DNA of 64,000 nt, from positions 141,518-205,517 of the forward strand of contig NZ_FOXI01000006.1 in the NCBI RefSeq assembly GCF_900115675.1, given 5' to 3'. Positions 43,248 to 51,684 of this stretch are shown here, piece by piece. The notes under the pieces are model-generated. The model did not search any database, was not told the DNA's origin, and saw nothing but the letters and a program-made list of their open reading frames with translations. Positions within the stretch are counted from its first letter, which is position 1; each line of letters opens with the position of its first letter. A program made the position numbers and the translations under genes. This DNA comes from Halolamina pelagica. GTDB taxonomy: Archaea; Halobacteriota; Halobacteria; Halobacteriales; Haloferacaceae.

Positions 43248-44480
43248 CTACCGGCCCAGTTCCGCGTGCGCGCTCGAGAGGTTCCGCGACGCCAGCGCCG
43301 AGAGCAGCGACAGCTCGCCCGCCAGCGCACCCGTCGCCACACACTCCGCCAGCGCGTCGGCGTTCGAGCCCGCCGGGTCGCCGCCGCCGCGGATCCCCAG
43401 CACGTCCAGCCCCTCGGACTGCGTCGGCAGTTTCGTCCCGCCGCCGACGGTGCCGACCTCGATCGACGCCAGCGAAATCGCGGCGTAGAGCCCGTTCTCG
43501 CGGGCTTCGACGGAGACGATCCCGTTGCTCCCCTCGACGACCTGTGCGGCGTCCTGCCCGGTCGCGAGGTACATCGCGGCGACGACGTTCGCGGCCTGCG
43601 CGTTGAACCCCAGACTGCCCGCTTTCGCGCTGCCGATCAGGTTCTTCCGCGTGTTGACCTCGGCGACGGCCTCGGGCGTGGTCTTCAGCGTCTCCTCGAC
43701 GGTCTCTCGGGGGACGAGCACCTCCGCGGTCACGCTGCGTCCGCGCCCCTCGACGGCGTTGATCGCGGCGGGCTTCTTGTCCGTACAGAGGTTCCCCGAG
43801 AGCGCCACGAGGGAGGCGTCGGTCCCGGCCTCGATCACGTCGCAGGCCTCGCCGGTGGCAATGGTGGCCATGTTCATCCCCATCGCGTCTGCGGTGTCGT
43901 AGCGGAACCGCAGGAAGACGTTGTCACCGACGACGTAGGGCGTCACGTCCAGCAGCTTCCCGTGGCTGGTCGTCGACTCCGCGGCCTCGCGGAGCTGGTC
44001 GGTGTTGTCCCGGACCCACTCCGCGAGCGCCTGTGACTCGGCGATCCCGCTCGTGCGGAACACCGGCGCGCGGGTCATCCCCTGCTTGGTCACGCGGGCG
44101 GTCGCGCCGCCGGCGTCGCCGATGACCGAGCAGCCGCGGTTGACGGAGGCGAGCAGCGCGCCCTCGGTGGTCGCCAGCGGGAGGTACGTCTCGCCGTCGT
44201 ACGCGCCGCCGTCGATCTCGACGGGGCCGGCGACGCCCATCGGGATCTGGGCGGCGCCGACCATGTTCTCGATGTTGCTCCCCGCCGCGCGGTCGGCGGG
44301 GAAGCTGTACTCGCCCGTCGTCTCCAGGTCGGCGCCGGAGTGGGCCTCGACGACCCGGCGCCGGGCCGCGGCGGCGGTGTCGGCGTCGGCGTGGTCCTCG
44401 AGCTCGTACAGGCGGAGGTCGCCGCTCCGGACGCGTTCGGCGAGCTCCTCGGCGGCGTCGACGTCGACGCGGTCGGTCAT
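43248..44480 (-). CDS. hmgA: 3-hydroxy-3-methylglutaryl-CoA reductase (class I)
   Basis: A 410-residue enzyme making mevalonate for archaeal isoprenoid lipids; statins such as mevinolin target it. Class I landmarks are the catalytic Glu in NIENMVGAAQIPMGVAGPVE near residue 68, the Lys in SGNLCTDKKPAAINAVEGRG near 225, the Asp in DTADAMGMNMATIATGEA near 195, and the C-terminal His in LSSAHAEL. The NADPH side shows VGTVGGGTKLPTQSEGLDVL near 340. I chose the ATG at 44480; upstream frame is non-homologous. It is divergent from the amidohydrolase gene, 115 nt apart. Confidence 0.94.
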   Translation of the reverse strand: MTDRVDVDAAEELAERVRSGDLRLYELEDHADADTAAAARRRVVEAHSGADLETTGEYSFPADRAAGSNIENMVGAAQIPMGVAGPVEIDGGAYDGETYLPLATTEGALLASVNRGCSVIGDAGGATARVTKQGMTRAPVFRTSGIAESQALAEWVRDNTDQLREAAESTTSHGKLLDVTPYVVGDNVFLRFRYDTADAMGMNMATIATGEACDVIEAGTDASLVALSGNLCTDKKPAAINAVEGRGRSVTAEVLVPRETVEETLKTTPEAVAEVNTRKNLIGSAKAGSLGFNAQAANVVAAMYLATGQDAAQVVEGSNGIVSVEARENGLYAAISLASIEVGTVGGGTKLPTQSEGLDVLGIRGGGDPAGSNADALAECVATGALAGELSLLSALASRNLSSAHAELGR

Positions 44481-44595
44481 GCCCCCGGGTTCCGACGGCG
44501 CCGGCAAACCGTTACCGATCCGCGACGGACGTGCCAGCTCGCCCGGGCGCCCGCTTCCCGAACGGTTTTGCCCGATCCGCTCCCGTCTTCCGCCA

Positions 44596-46140
44596 ATGAC
44601 CGAGGCCGCCGATACCGTCTTCGTCGACGGCGAGATCCACACGCTGACCGACCCCGACGAGACCCACGAGGCCGTCGCCGTCCGGGACGGCGAGATCGTC
44701 CGGCTGGGCGCCACCTACGACGTGGAGTTCCTCGCGGGCACCGGGACCGAGGTCGTCGACCTCGACGGCCGCGTGCTCCTCCCGGGCTTCATCGACGCCC
44801 ACACCCACCTCACGACCGTCGGGAAGTACCTCGTCCACGCCGACCTCTCGGCGGCCGACGACCTCGACTCGGCGGTCTCGACCCTCCGCGAGCACGCCGC
44901 GGAAACCGACGCCCCCGAGGACTCGGCGTGGGTGCGCGGCTACGGCTACGACGAGAGCACCTGGCCCGAGGACCGCTACCTCGACCGCGAGGACCTCGAC
45001 GCCGTGAGCGAGACGCGACCGGTCGTCGCGTTCCGCGAGGACATGCACGTCGCCTCCGTCAACAGCGTCGTCCTCGATCGCTACGCCGAGGAGATGGCTT
45101 CGGCGAACCTCCACGACGAGGGGGGCGAACTGACCGGCGTGCTCGTCGAGGAGGCCGTCGACGTGCTCTACGAGGCTGTCGCGCCCGACGCCGAGGAGAC
45201 CGGCCGCCTCGTCGCGGCCGCGCAGGCCCACGCCAACGAGCGCGGCGTCACCGGGATCCACGACATGGTCCGGGGCTCCTACGCGCCCGAGGTGTACCGC
45301 GAGATGGAGCTCGCGGGCGACCTCTCGCTGCGCGTCCGGCTGAACTACTGGGCCGACCACCTCGACGCGCTGATCGAAACCGGGCTCAGAACCAACCACG
45401 GCTCCGAGATGGTCCGAACCGGTGCGATCAAGACCTACAGCGACGGCTCCTTCGGCGGCCGAACGGCCCGCGTCTCCGAGCCCTACGACGACGCCCCCGA
45501 GGAGCACGGCTCGTGGGTCGTCGATCCCGATGAACTGAACGAGATCGTCCAGCGGGCCGACGACGCCGGCTTCCAGGTCACCGCCCACGCCATCGGCGAC
45601 GTGGCCATCGACGCGGTGCTCGACGCCTTCGCGGCGACCGACGACCCGGGCGGGATGCGCCACCGCGTCGAGCACGTCGAACTCGCCTCGGACGAGGCCA
45701 TCCAGCGCTTCGCGGACATGGACGTCGTCGCCTCCGTCCAGCCGAACTTCCTCAAGTGGGCGAAAGACGGCGGGCTCTACGAGTCCCGACTGGGCCCGCG
45801 CCGCGCGGAGACCAACCGCTACGCGCTGCTCGACGGGGCGGGGGCTCCCCTCACGTTCGGTTCGGACTGCATGCCGCTCGATCCGCTGCTGGGGATCCAC
45901 CACGCCGTCACTACCGACGTCGACGCCCAGCGACTCTCTGTCACCGAGGCGCTGCGGGCCTACACGCTCGGCGCGGCCTACGCCGGCTTCGACGAGGAGC
46001 GACTGGGCACCGTCGAACCCGGGAAGCTCGCCGACTTCACGGTGCTGGAGCGGTCGCCGTGGGAGCACGCCGAGGAGATCCGCGAGATCGACGTGGCGAT
46101 GACGGTCGTCGACGGCGAGGTCGTCCACGACGCTCGGTAG
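44596..46140 (+). CDS. Amidohydrolase-family protein (YtcJ-like)
   Basis: A 514-residue metal-dependent hydrolase. The first metal site is LLPGFIDAHTHLTTVGKYLV near residue 58. VTGIHDMVRGSYAPEVYREM lies near 218 and QVTAHAIGDVAIDAVLDAFA near 330, with the later His ligand and the terminal Asp in LTFGSDCMPLDPLLGIHHAV near 420. Members of the YtcJ group hydrolyse exocyclic amides; natural substrates are largely unknown. The ATG at 44596 fits the family start (TVFVDGEIHTLTDP). It is divergent from hmgA. Confidence 0.88.
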   Translation: MTEAADTVFVDGEIHTLTDPDETHEAVAVRDGEIVRLGATYDVEFLAGTGTEVVDLDGRVLLPGFIDAHTHLTTVGKYLVHADLSAADDLDSAVSTLREHAAETDAPEDSAWVRGYGYDESTWPEDRYLDREDLDAVSETRPVVAFREDMHVASVNSVVLDRYAEEMASANLHDEGGELTGVLVEEAVDVLYEAVAPDAEETGRLVAAAQAHANERGVTGIHDMVRGSYAPEVYREMELAGDLSLRVRLNYWADHLDALIETGLRTNHGSEMVRTGAIKTYSDGSFGGRTARVSEPYDDAPEEHGSWVVDPDELNEIVQRADDAGFQVTAHAIGDVAIDAVLDAFAATDDPGGMRHRVEHVELASDEAIQRFADMDVVASVQPNFLKWAKDGGLYESRLGPRRAETNRYALLDGAGAPLTFGSDCMPLDPLLGIHHAVTTDVDAQRLSVTEALRAYTLGAAYAGFDEERLGTVEPGKLADFTVLERSPWEHAEEIREIDVAMTVVDGEVVHDAR

Positions 46141-46168
46141 TGACAGTCGCCGGTTCCCGTGCCGCGCG

Positions 46169-46588
46169 CTACCGCTCGAACGCCGGCTCGCGTTCCCGAT
46201 CGCTGCCGCGCCCCTCGTCGGTCCGGGCACCGCTCTCGAGCAGTCGATCCATCCGTTCTTCGAACTCCGCGTCGGTGAGCTCGCCCGCCGCGTAGCGCTG
46301 CTGGAGCGTCGCGATCGGGTCGCTCGCCGCTGTGGATGCCGACGACCCACTCGCGGCGGGGTTTTCGTCGTCGGGCGCGGCCGCGGCTTGCTCGACGAGC
46401 CCGGAACCCAGCGAGACGGCCAGTCCGGCCGCCGCGACGGTGAACAGCACCGCGAGCACGATCGCGGGCGTCGAGCCGGCCATCGTCGTCGAGAGGACGC
46501 CGATCATCGAGGCGACGAGCAGGGCGCCGGTCAGGACCATCCGGGCTCGTGGGCTGGAGGGGGCGACGCGGTGGACCAGATCGATCAT
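46169..46588 (-). CDS. SHOCT-domain membrane protein
   Basis: A 139-residue protein with two membrane helices (MVLTGALLVASMIGVLSTTM near residue 17 and IVLAVLFTVAAAGLAVSLGS near 43). A Ser/Ala linker follows, then a C-terminal SHOCT motif (DPIATLQQRYAAGELTDAEF, then EERMDRLLE). SHOCT segments are short oligomerising or tethering helices found at the ends of many haloarchaeal membrane proteins. The role is unknown. I chose the ATG at 46588. It is convergent with the amidohydrolase gene and divergent from the paired small membrane proteins. Confidence 0.8.
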   Translation of the reverse strand: MIDLVHRVAPSSPRARMVLTGALLVASMIGVLSTTMAGSTPAIVLAVLFTVAAAGLAVSLGSGLVEQAAAAPDDENPAASGSSASTAASDPIATLQQRYAAGELTDAEFEERMDRLLESGARTDEGRGSDREREPAFER

Positions 46589-46828
46589 GTCGGGTCGCTG
46601 TCGCTCTCGGCCGAAATAGTTTCCCACCTCGTCGTGGCTCGGGCAGTCCGGCGCGCCGTGGCCAGCGTCGTCGTGACTCCGTCGAGTACCAGCACGAACC
46701 AGTAAACGCACACAGAACGCGACCACGACGCCCGCGGCGACGCGTCGGGGTTCGCTCGGCGGCTGGGCGCGAACCGCGTAAGGCGTTCGGGGGAAAAGCC
46801 CATGCGCCGAGCGGCCCAACGCCGAGCC

Positions 46829-47074
46829 ATGCTCCTCCAGCTCCCCGGCGGCCCGGAACTGCTGATCATCCTGCTCGTGATGGCGCTGCTCGTCGGCGTC
46901 CCGGTGGTCCTCCTGGGACTGTTCCTGGTCGTCCGGACCGTCGGCGGCGACGAGAACGACGATATCGCCGAGCTCAAAGGCCGGATCGAGGAACTCGAAG
47001 CGGAGGTCGCGGCCGGCAGTGAGGCGGCCGGCAACGAGGTCTCCGTCGAGGACGAGCGGGGTGATGAGGAGTGA
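46829..47074 (+). CDS. Small bitopic membrane protein with coiled-coil tail (TatA-like layout)
   Basis: An 81-residue protein starting MLLQLPGGPELLIILLVMAL, with one long hydrophobic helix (residues 9-35) and a short acidic coiled coil (DDIAELKGRIEELEAEVAAG). Haloarchaeal relatives are sometimes labelled TatA, but I do not see the conserved amphipathic helix of true TatA. I chose the second in-frame ATG (46829); the first is at 46802. Its stop overlaps the GTG of a similar second gene, so the pair probably acts as a heteromer. Confidence 0.72.
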   Translation: MLLQLPGGPELLIILLVMALLVGVPVVLLGLFLVVRTVGGDENDDIAELKGRIEELEAEVAAGSEAAGNEVSVEDERGDEE

Positions 47075-47310
47075 GCCCGCTGCAGATCCCGATCCCGGGC
47101 GGGATCGAACTGGCGGTCTTCCTGCTCGTGGTGCTGTTCAACCTCGCCGTGGTCGCCCTCCTGGTGACCGCCGCGGTCTTCCTCTACCGCCGGGTGCGCG
47201 GCGACGGCGCCGCGGACCAGGCCGATCTCGACGCGCTCCGGGACCGCGTCGCGAAGCTCGAGGCCCGGATCGACGCCGAGAGTGACACCGCCCTCGACGA
47301 CGACCGCTGA
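47071..47310 (+). CDS. Second small bitopic membrane protein of the pair
   Basis: A 79-residue protein with a GTG start, beginning SPLQIPIPGGIELAVFLLVV. It has the same plan as its neighbour: a QIPGG-like N-terminus, one hydrophobic helix (about residues 12-40), then an acidic coiled coil (ADLDALRDRVAKLEARIDAE). The start lies inside the upstream stop (GTGA), so translation is coupled. The repeated layout suggests gene duplication. The function is not known; TatA-like naming in databases should be treated with care. Confidence 0.72.
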   Translation: MSPLQIPIPGGIELAVFLLVVLFNLAVVALLVTAAVFLYRRVRGDGAADQADLDALRDRVAKLEARIDAESDTALDDDR

Positions 47311-47354
47311 CCGAAACGGCAGGGTTCTTACTCCGGCGGCGCGGCTCCCCGGTA

Positions 47355-48215
47355 ATGTCCTTCTTCGACGACCTCGCCGCCCGCATCGACGCCGTCGACA
47401 GCGTCGTCTCCGTGGGGCTGGACGCCGACCCCGACCGCATCCCGTCGTTCCTCGACGACCGCGACCTGCCGCGCTGGGCGTTCAACCGCCGAATCATCGA
47501 CGCCACGCACGAACACGCCGCCTGCTACAAGCCGAACGCCGCGTTCTACGAGGACGCCGACGGCTGGCGCGCGCTCCGGGAGACTGTCGCGTACGCTCAC
47601 GGGAAGGGGGTTCCCGTCCTGCTCGACGCGAAACGGGGCGACATCGGCAACACCGCGCGCCAGTACGCGCGGGTGCTCGACGAGGTCGACGCGATCACCG
47701 TCAACCCCTACATGGGGGGGGACTCGCTCCAGCCGTTCCTCTCGGAGACGGATGCGGGCGTGTTCGTGCTCTGTCGCACTTCCAACCCCGGCGGCGCGGA
47801 CCTGCAGGACCTCGAACTCGCCACGGGCGAGCCGCTCTACGAGCGCGTCGCCGCGCTCGCGGACACGTGGAACGAACACGGCAACGTCGGGCTCGTCGTC
47901 GGCGCCACCGCGCCCGAGGAGCTGGAGACGGTGCGGGAGATCGTCCCCGAGCTCCCGTTTCTCGTTCCGGGCGTCGGCGCGCAGGGCGGCGACGCCGAAG
48001 CCGCGGTGGCGTACGGCCTCGCCGAGCGCGAGGGACCGAGCGTCGACGTGGGGCTCGTCAACTCCTCCCGCGGGATCATCTTCGCCGGCGAGGACGTCGG
48101 CCGGAACACGGTTTCGGGGCCGTCAGGCGGCCACGACCCCGACGAGGACGCGTACTTCGGGGCGGCGGGCGACGCGGCCGAGCGACTGAAAAAACGGCTG
48201 AACCAGCACCGCTGA
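47355..48215 (+). CDS. pyrF: Orotidine 5'-phosphate decarboxylase
   Basis: A 286-residue TIM-barrel enzyme that converts OMP to UMP, the last step of de novo pyrimidine synthesis. The catalytic signature is VLLDAKRGDIGNTARQYARV near residue 92, carrying the Lys-Asp network of the type 2 (group) decarboxylase. VSVGLDADPDRIPSFLDDRD is near residue 16 and LVPGVGAQGGDAEAAVAYGL near 203. The length of about 280 is typical of this long form. It is convergent with thrB at only 3 nt. Confidence 0.94.
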   Translation: MSFFDDLAARIDAVDSVVSVGLDADPDRIPSFLDDRDLPRWAFNRRIIDATHEHAACYKPNAAFYEDADGWRALRETVAYAHGKGVPVLLDAKRGDIGNTARQYARVLDEVDAITVNPYMGGDSLQPFLSETDAGVFVLCRTSNPGGADLQDLELATGEPLYERVAALADTWNEHGNVGLVVGATAPEELETVREIVPELPFLVPGVGAQGGDAEAAVAYGLAEREGPSVDVGLVNSSRGIIFAGEDVGRNTVSGPSGGHDPDEDAYFGAAGDAAERLKKRLNQHR

Positions 48216-48218
48216 GGA

Positions 48219-49094
48219 TCAGACGAGCTCCGCGCCGCCGCCGGTCCAGGTGCGGTAGGCCCGGGCGTTCTCGCCGTTGTCCGCGAACGCCTCGACCATC
48301 GCGGCCGCGACCGCGCGGCGACGGTCCGGCGGGCAGACCGCGAGCACGCCCGGACCGGAGCCGCTGACCGTGACGCCGTGGGCGCCGGCCTCGCGGGCGG
48401 CGTCGGCGGCGGCGTCGTAGCCGGTGATCAGCGCCGCGCGGTGGGGGGTGACCACCTCGTCGGCCATCCCCGCCCCGACCAGTTCGGGGTCCGAGCGACA
48501 CATCCCCACCGAGAGCGTCGCGGCGTTCCCCACGGTCGCCACGAGTTCCTCGATCGAGACGTGGGTCGGCACCACCTCGCGGGCGTCGCGGGTGGAGATG
48601 GGCTCCTCGGGGAGGCAGGCGACCAGCGGGACGTTCGTCTCGATCGAGCGGACGCCGTCCGCAGTCGCGATCGTGAACCCGCCGAGCAGCGCGGGGGCGA
48701 CGTTGTCGGCGTGGGCGGCGCCGGAGACGACGGCCTCACCCTCGGCGGCGATGGGGACCAGTTCCTCGCGGGAGAGCCCGCGGTCGTAGAGGTCGTTGAG
48801 CGCGAGCGCCGCGCCCGCGGCGGAGGCGGCGGAGGAGCCCAGCCCGGAAGCGGGCCTGACGCCCTTGTCGATCTTGATGTGGGCCGGGGCGTCGAGCGCC
48901 CGCGCGACGGCGCCGACGGTGTTCTTCTCGGGGTCCTCGGGGATGAACTGCGCGCCCGCGCCGGTCACCTCGATGGTGGTGCGATCGGCGCGTTCGACGC
49001 TGACGACGTCGGCCGGGCGCGAGAGCGCGACGCCGAACGTGTCGTACCCGCTGCCGAGGTTCGCGCTCGTGGCCGGCGCCCGGACTGTTCGCAT
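48219..49094 (-). CDS. thrB: Homoserine kinase
   Basis: A 291-residue GHMP kinase that phosphorylates homoserine for threonine synthesis. The ATP-binding loop is RPASGLGSSAASAAGAALAL near residue 82. The N-terminal motif ATSANLGSGYDTFGVAL near 9 and the C-terminal VSGSGPGVLAVCPPD near 243 complete the GHMP pattern. The length is normal. A TATA-like word is weak upstream; the gene is followed by a 3-nt gap to convergent pyrF. Confidence 0.93.
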   Translation of the reverse strand: MRTVRAPATSANLGSGYDTFGVALSRPADVVSVERADRTTIEVTGAGAQFIPEDPEKNTVGAVARALDAPAHIKIDKGVRPASGLGSSAASAAGAALALNDLYDRGLSREELVPIAAEGEAVVSGAAHADNVAPALLGGFTIATADGVRSIETNVPLVACLPEEPISTRDAREVVPTHVSIEELVATVGNAATLSVGMCRSDPELVGAGMADEVVTPHRAALITGYDAAADAAREAGAHGVTVSGSGPGVLAVCPPDRRRAVAAAMVEAFADNGENARAYRTWTGGGAELV

Positions 49095-49139
49095 GGGAAG
49101 TCGTACCGCGGTTCGCGCGAAAAAACTGGCGCTCGGTCG

Positions 49140-49391
49140 CTACTCGTCGGCGACGGAGAAGATCATCGGCGCGATGATGACCAGCGCCAGCCCGAGGAAC
49201 AGGTAGATCCGGGAGTTGACTGCCTGTGGCGTCAGCAGGAAGATCAGGCCGAACGCACCGAAATGTAGGCCGAGCACCTTCTTCGACCCGAGGCCGAGCA
49301 GGCCGATCGTTCCCAGGGCGAACACGAGTAACAGCACCTGCCCGATCTCGTAGTTGAGCAGGAAACTGTCGATGACCTGGAGCGGGAGCAT
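49140..49391 (-). CDS. Small membrane protein, function unknown
   Basis: An 83-residue protein starting MLPLQVIDSFLLNYEIGQVL, with three hydrophobic segments (about residues 18-36, 42-58 and 62-80). No family recognised. The minus-strand promoter region contains CTTTAAAG about 25-35 nt before the ATG. It is divergent from msrA (173 nt apart) and ends 45 nt before thrB on the same strand. Confidence 0.68.
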   Translation of the reverse strand: MLPLQVIDSFLLNYEIGQVLLLVFALGTIGLLGLGSKKVLGLHFGAFGLIFLLTPQAVNSRIYLFLGLALVIIAPMIFSVADE

Positions 49392-49564
49392 CTCTTGTGA
49401 CTCCTCAGTCCGAACGGCGCTTTAAAGTTCTGTTCTCCGCCCGGACCCGCGGGGCGGCGAGGCGTCCTCCACGCCACCCGAGACTGGCTCGGGTCGTCCC
49501 GGGCGGGCCGTCGACGACGGCCGTTCGCGCCACATACATACGCTCCCGTGCCCTACCGGTGGAT

Positions 49565-50098
49565 ATGACTCAAACGGCGACACTCGGCGGCGGCTGCTTC
49601 TGGTGTGTCGAGGCCGCGTTCGCGGAACTCGCGGGCGTCGAGGACGTGACCTCCGGCTACGCGGGCGGCCACGCCGAGGACCCGACCTACCGCGAGGTCT
49701 GTTCCGGCAACACCGGCCACGCCGAAGTGGTCCAGATCGAGTACGACGAAAGCGTGCTGGGCTACGAGGACGTGCTGGAGGTGTTCTTCACGATCCACGA
49801 CCCGACCCAGCTGAACCGACAGGGGCCGGACGTGGGCAGCCAGTACCGCTCGATCGTCCTCTCCCACGACGAGGAGCAGCAGCAACTCGCCGAGGCCTAC
49901 GTCGAGGCGCTCGACGAGGAGGGCGGCTACGACGACGCGGTCGTCACCGAGATCGAACCCCTGGAGACGTTCTACCGCGCCGAGGAGAAACACCAGAACT
50001 ACTTCGAGAAGAACCCCGACGACGCCTACTGCACGATGCACGCCCAGCCGAAAGTCGAGAAGGTCCGCGAGAAGTTCGAGCAGAAGGCCCGGGCCTGA
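49565..50098 (+). CDS. msrA: Peptide methionine sulfoxide reductase A
   Basis: A 177-residue enzyme that reduces methionine-S-sulfoxide in proteins after oxidative damage. The catalytic Cys is in LGGGCFWCVEAAFAEL near residue 11. The substrate-binding region VTSGYAGGHAEDPTYREVCS follows near 27, and the signature QGPDVGSQYRSIVL is near 90. The C-terminus ends HAQPKVEKVREKFEQKARA. I chose the ATG at 49565. It abuts the convergent HAD gene with its stop. Confidence 0.95.
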   Translation: MTQTATLGGGCFWCVEAAFAELAGVEDVTSGYAGGHAEDPTYREVCSGNTGHAEVVQIEYDESVLGYEDVLEVFFTIHDPTQLNRQGPDVGSQYRSIVLSHDEEQQQLAEAYVEALDEEGGYDDAVVTEIEPLETFYRAEEKHQNYFEKNPDDAYCTMHAQPKVEKVREKFEQKARA

Positions 50099-50746
50099 TC
50101 AGCCCGTCAGCCGCCCCAGTAGTTCTTCCCGCAGTTCCTCGCTCCCCGCACAGACCACGTCACACGCCGAGAGGTCGGTCTCGGCGTTGTGGTCGACGCG
50201 GTAGCCGACGACGACCATCCCGGCCCGCTGAGCCGCCAGCGACCCGTTCCGGGAGTCCTCGACGGCAACGCACGCCGACGGCTCGACGCCGAGGCGGTCC
50301 GCGGCCGCCTCGTAGATGTCGGGTTCGGGCTTCCCCGGCCCCGGGACCTGGTCGTTCGAGAGGGTGAGGTCGAACGCCAGTCCGAACCGGTCCAGCACGT
50401 ACCCCATCCACGTCGGCGGCGACGAGGAGACGAGCCCCACGGGAACCCCAGCCTCGCGGGCTCGCTCCCGGATCCCCGAGAGGCCGTCGAGCAGTTCGAC
50501 CCGTTCCTGATAGATCCCCGCAGCCGTCTCGTCGTACCGGTCGACGAACTCGGCTTCCGAGACGGTCGTCTCGTAGTTGGCGTCGAGGTACGCGTAGATC
50601 TCCCGGTAGGGCATCCCCGTGATCTCGCCTACATCCGGCACCTCGCCGGCGAGCACCGCCGGCAGCAGGTCCTCGCGCTCGGCGGGGTGCCAGTGGTCCT
50701 CGGAGTCGACGACGACCCCGTCCATGTCGAACAGCAGCGCGTCCAT
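50099..50746 (-). CDS. HAD-superfamily phosphatase, phosphoglycolate/beta-phosphoglucomutase type
   Basis: A 215-residue HAD hydrolase. Motif I is LLFDMDGVVVDSEDHWHPAE at residues 4-23, with both Asp residues. Motif II is VGLVSSSPPTWMGYVLDRFG near 102, and motif III/IV is the Lys in GPGKPEPDIYEAAADRLG and the Asp pair in CVAVEDSRNGSLAAQRAGM near 158. The cap lies between motifs I and II. It dephosphorylates or isomerises a small sugar phosphate; the substrate is not predictable. It is convergent with msrA (adjacent stops). Confidence 0.87.
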   Translation of the reverse strand: MDALLFDMDGVVVDSEDHWHPAEREDLLPAVLAGEVPDVGEITGMPYREIYAYLDANYETTVSEAEFVDRYDETAAGIYQERVELLDGLSGIRERAREAGVPVGLVSSSPPTWMGYVLDRFGLAFDLTLSNDQVPGPGKPEPDIYEAAADRLGVEPSACVAVEDSRNGSLAAQRAGMVVVGYRVDHNAETDLSACDVVCAGSEELREELLGRLTG

Positions 50747-50806
50747 GGTCGCCGTACCGTTGCCCCCGTCATCGCGTTTGGGGTTTCGGGCCGACGCTCA
50801 AGGGTG

Positions 50807-51595
50807 ATGCCGGGACCACTCCCGCGCGTGACCGAGACGATCCGACTGTTCGCGGGCGACTGCACCGTCGAGTTCGAGGGCGAACGCGAGCGCACGCAGC
50901 GAGGATACGTGGTGGTCGTGGTGAAACCCGACCGCACCGTGCTGGTCCACGACGCCGATGGCTACCAGCCGGTCGCGTGGCTCACCCGCGCGGACGAGCT
51001 CACGACCGAGACCGAGGGCGACTCCTTCTCGATCGTCGCCCGGAGCGGCGAGCAGGAACTCCGCGTGGTCTCCGAGGCGCCCACTGGACGCCGGGAGTAC
51101 CCCGCGACGGGGGCGGGCGTGCCGGTGGGTAGCTGCCCCGACTGCGGCGACGCGCTCGTCCGCGCGGGCGGGGAGGTGACCTGCCTGGGCTGTGACGCCG
51201 CCTACGGGCTCCCCGCCGGCGCGACCGTGCTCGACGAGCCGTGCGACGACTGCGGACTGCCGACGATGCGGGTGGCGCGCGGCGAGAGCTTCGAACTCTG
51301 CGTCGACTGGCAGTGTGACTCGCTGGCCGACGCCGTCGCCGACGCGCTCGACGGTCGGTGGGACTGCCCGGACTGCGGCGAGCCGCTGGGCGTGGTGTCC
51401 CGCGGGAACCGACCGTTCCTCGGCTGCGAGGCGTATCCGGACTGCGAGACGACGTTCTCGATCCCGGCGGGGGAGGTGGTCGGGAAGTGCCCCTGCGGGC
51501 TCCCGGTGTTCGAGACCGCGACCGGGCGGCGGTGCCTGGACGGCACCTGCGACCAGTACTACGAGTCGGGGGTCGGGACGGCGACCGGCCCCTGA
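50807..51595 (+). CDS. NucS N-domain protein with topoisomerase-type zinc fingers, no nuclease domain
   Basis: A 262-residue protein. The N-terminal 80 residues match the DNA-binding domain of the NucS/EndoMS endonuclease (LFAGDCTVEFEGERERTQRG, then VVVVKPDRTVLVHDADGYQP). In place of the nuclease domain come several four-Cys fingers of the topoisomerase IA type: CPDCGDALVRAGGEVTCLGC, CDDCGLP with CVDWQC, CPDCGEPLGVVSRGNRPFLGC, and CPCGLP with CLDGTC. It probably binds single-stranded or damaged DNA. The ATG at 50807 is used; a GTG at 50828 (before TETIRLFAG) is a plausible true start. Confidence 0.78.
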   Translation: MPGPLPRVTETIRLFAGDCTVEFEGERERTQRGYVVVVVKPDRTVLVHDADGYQPVAWLTRADELTTETEGDSFSIVARSGEQELRVVSEAPTGRREYPATGAGVPVGSCPDCGDALVRAGGEVTCLGCDAAYGLPAGATVLDEPCDDCGLPTMRVARGESFELCVDWQCDSLADAVADALDGRWDCPDCGEPLGVVSRGNRPFLGCEAYPDCETTFSIPAGEVVGKCPCGLPVFETATGRRCLDGTCDQYYESGVGTATGP

Positions 51596-51684
51596 CCGAC
51601 GGTCTCCGTCGCCTCGGGGCCTGCCGCGCGTCGACGCCGCGGCCTATCACAGTCCCTATACCTGCCGCCCCGGGAGGTAGGGCC

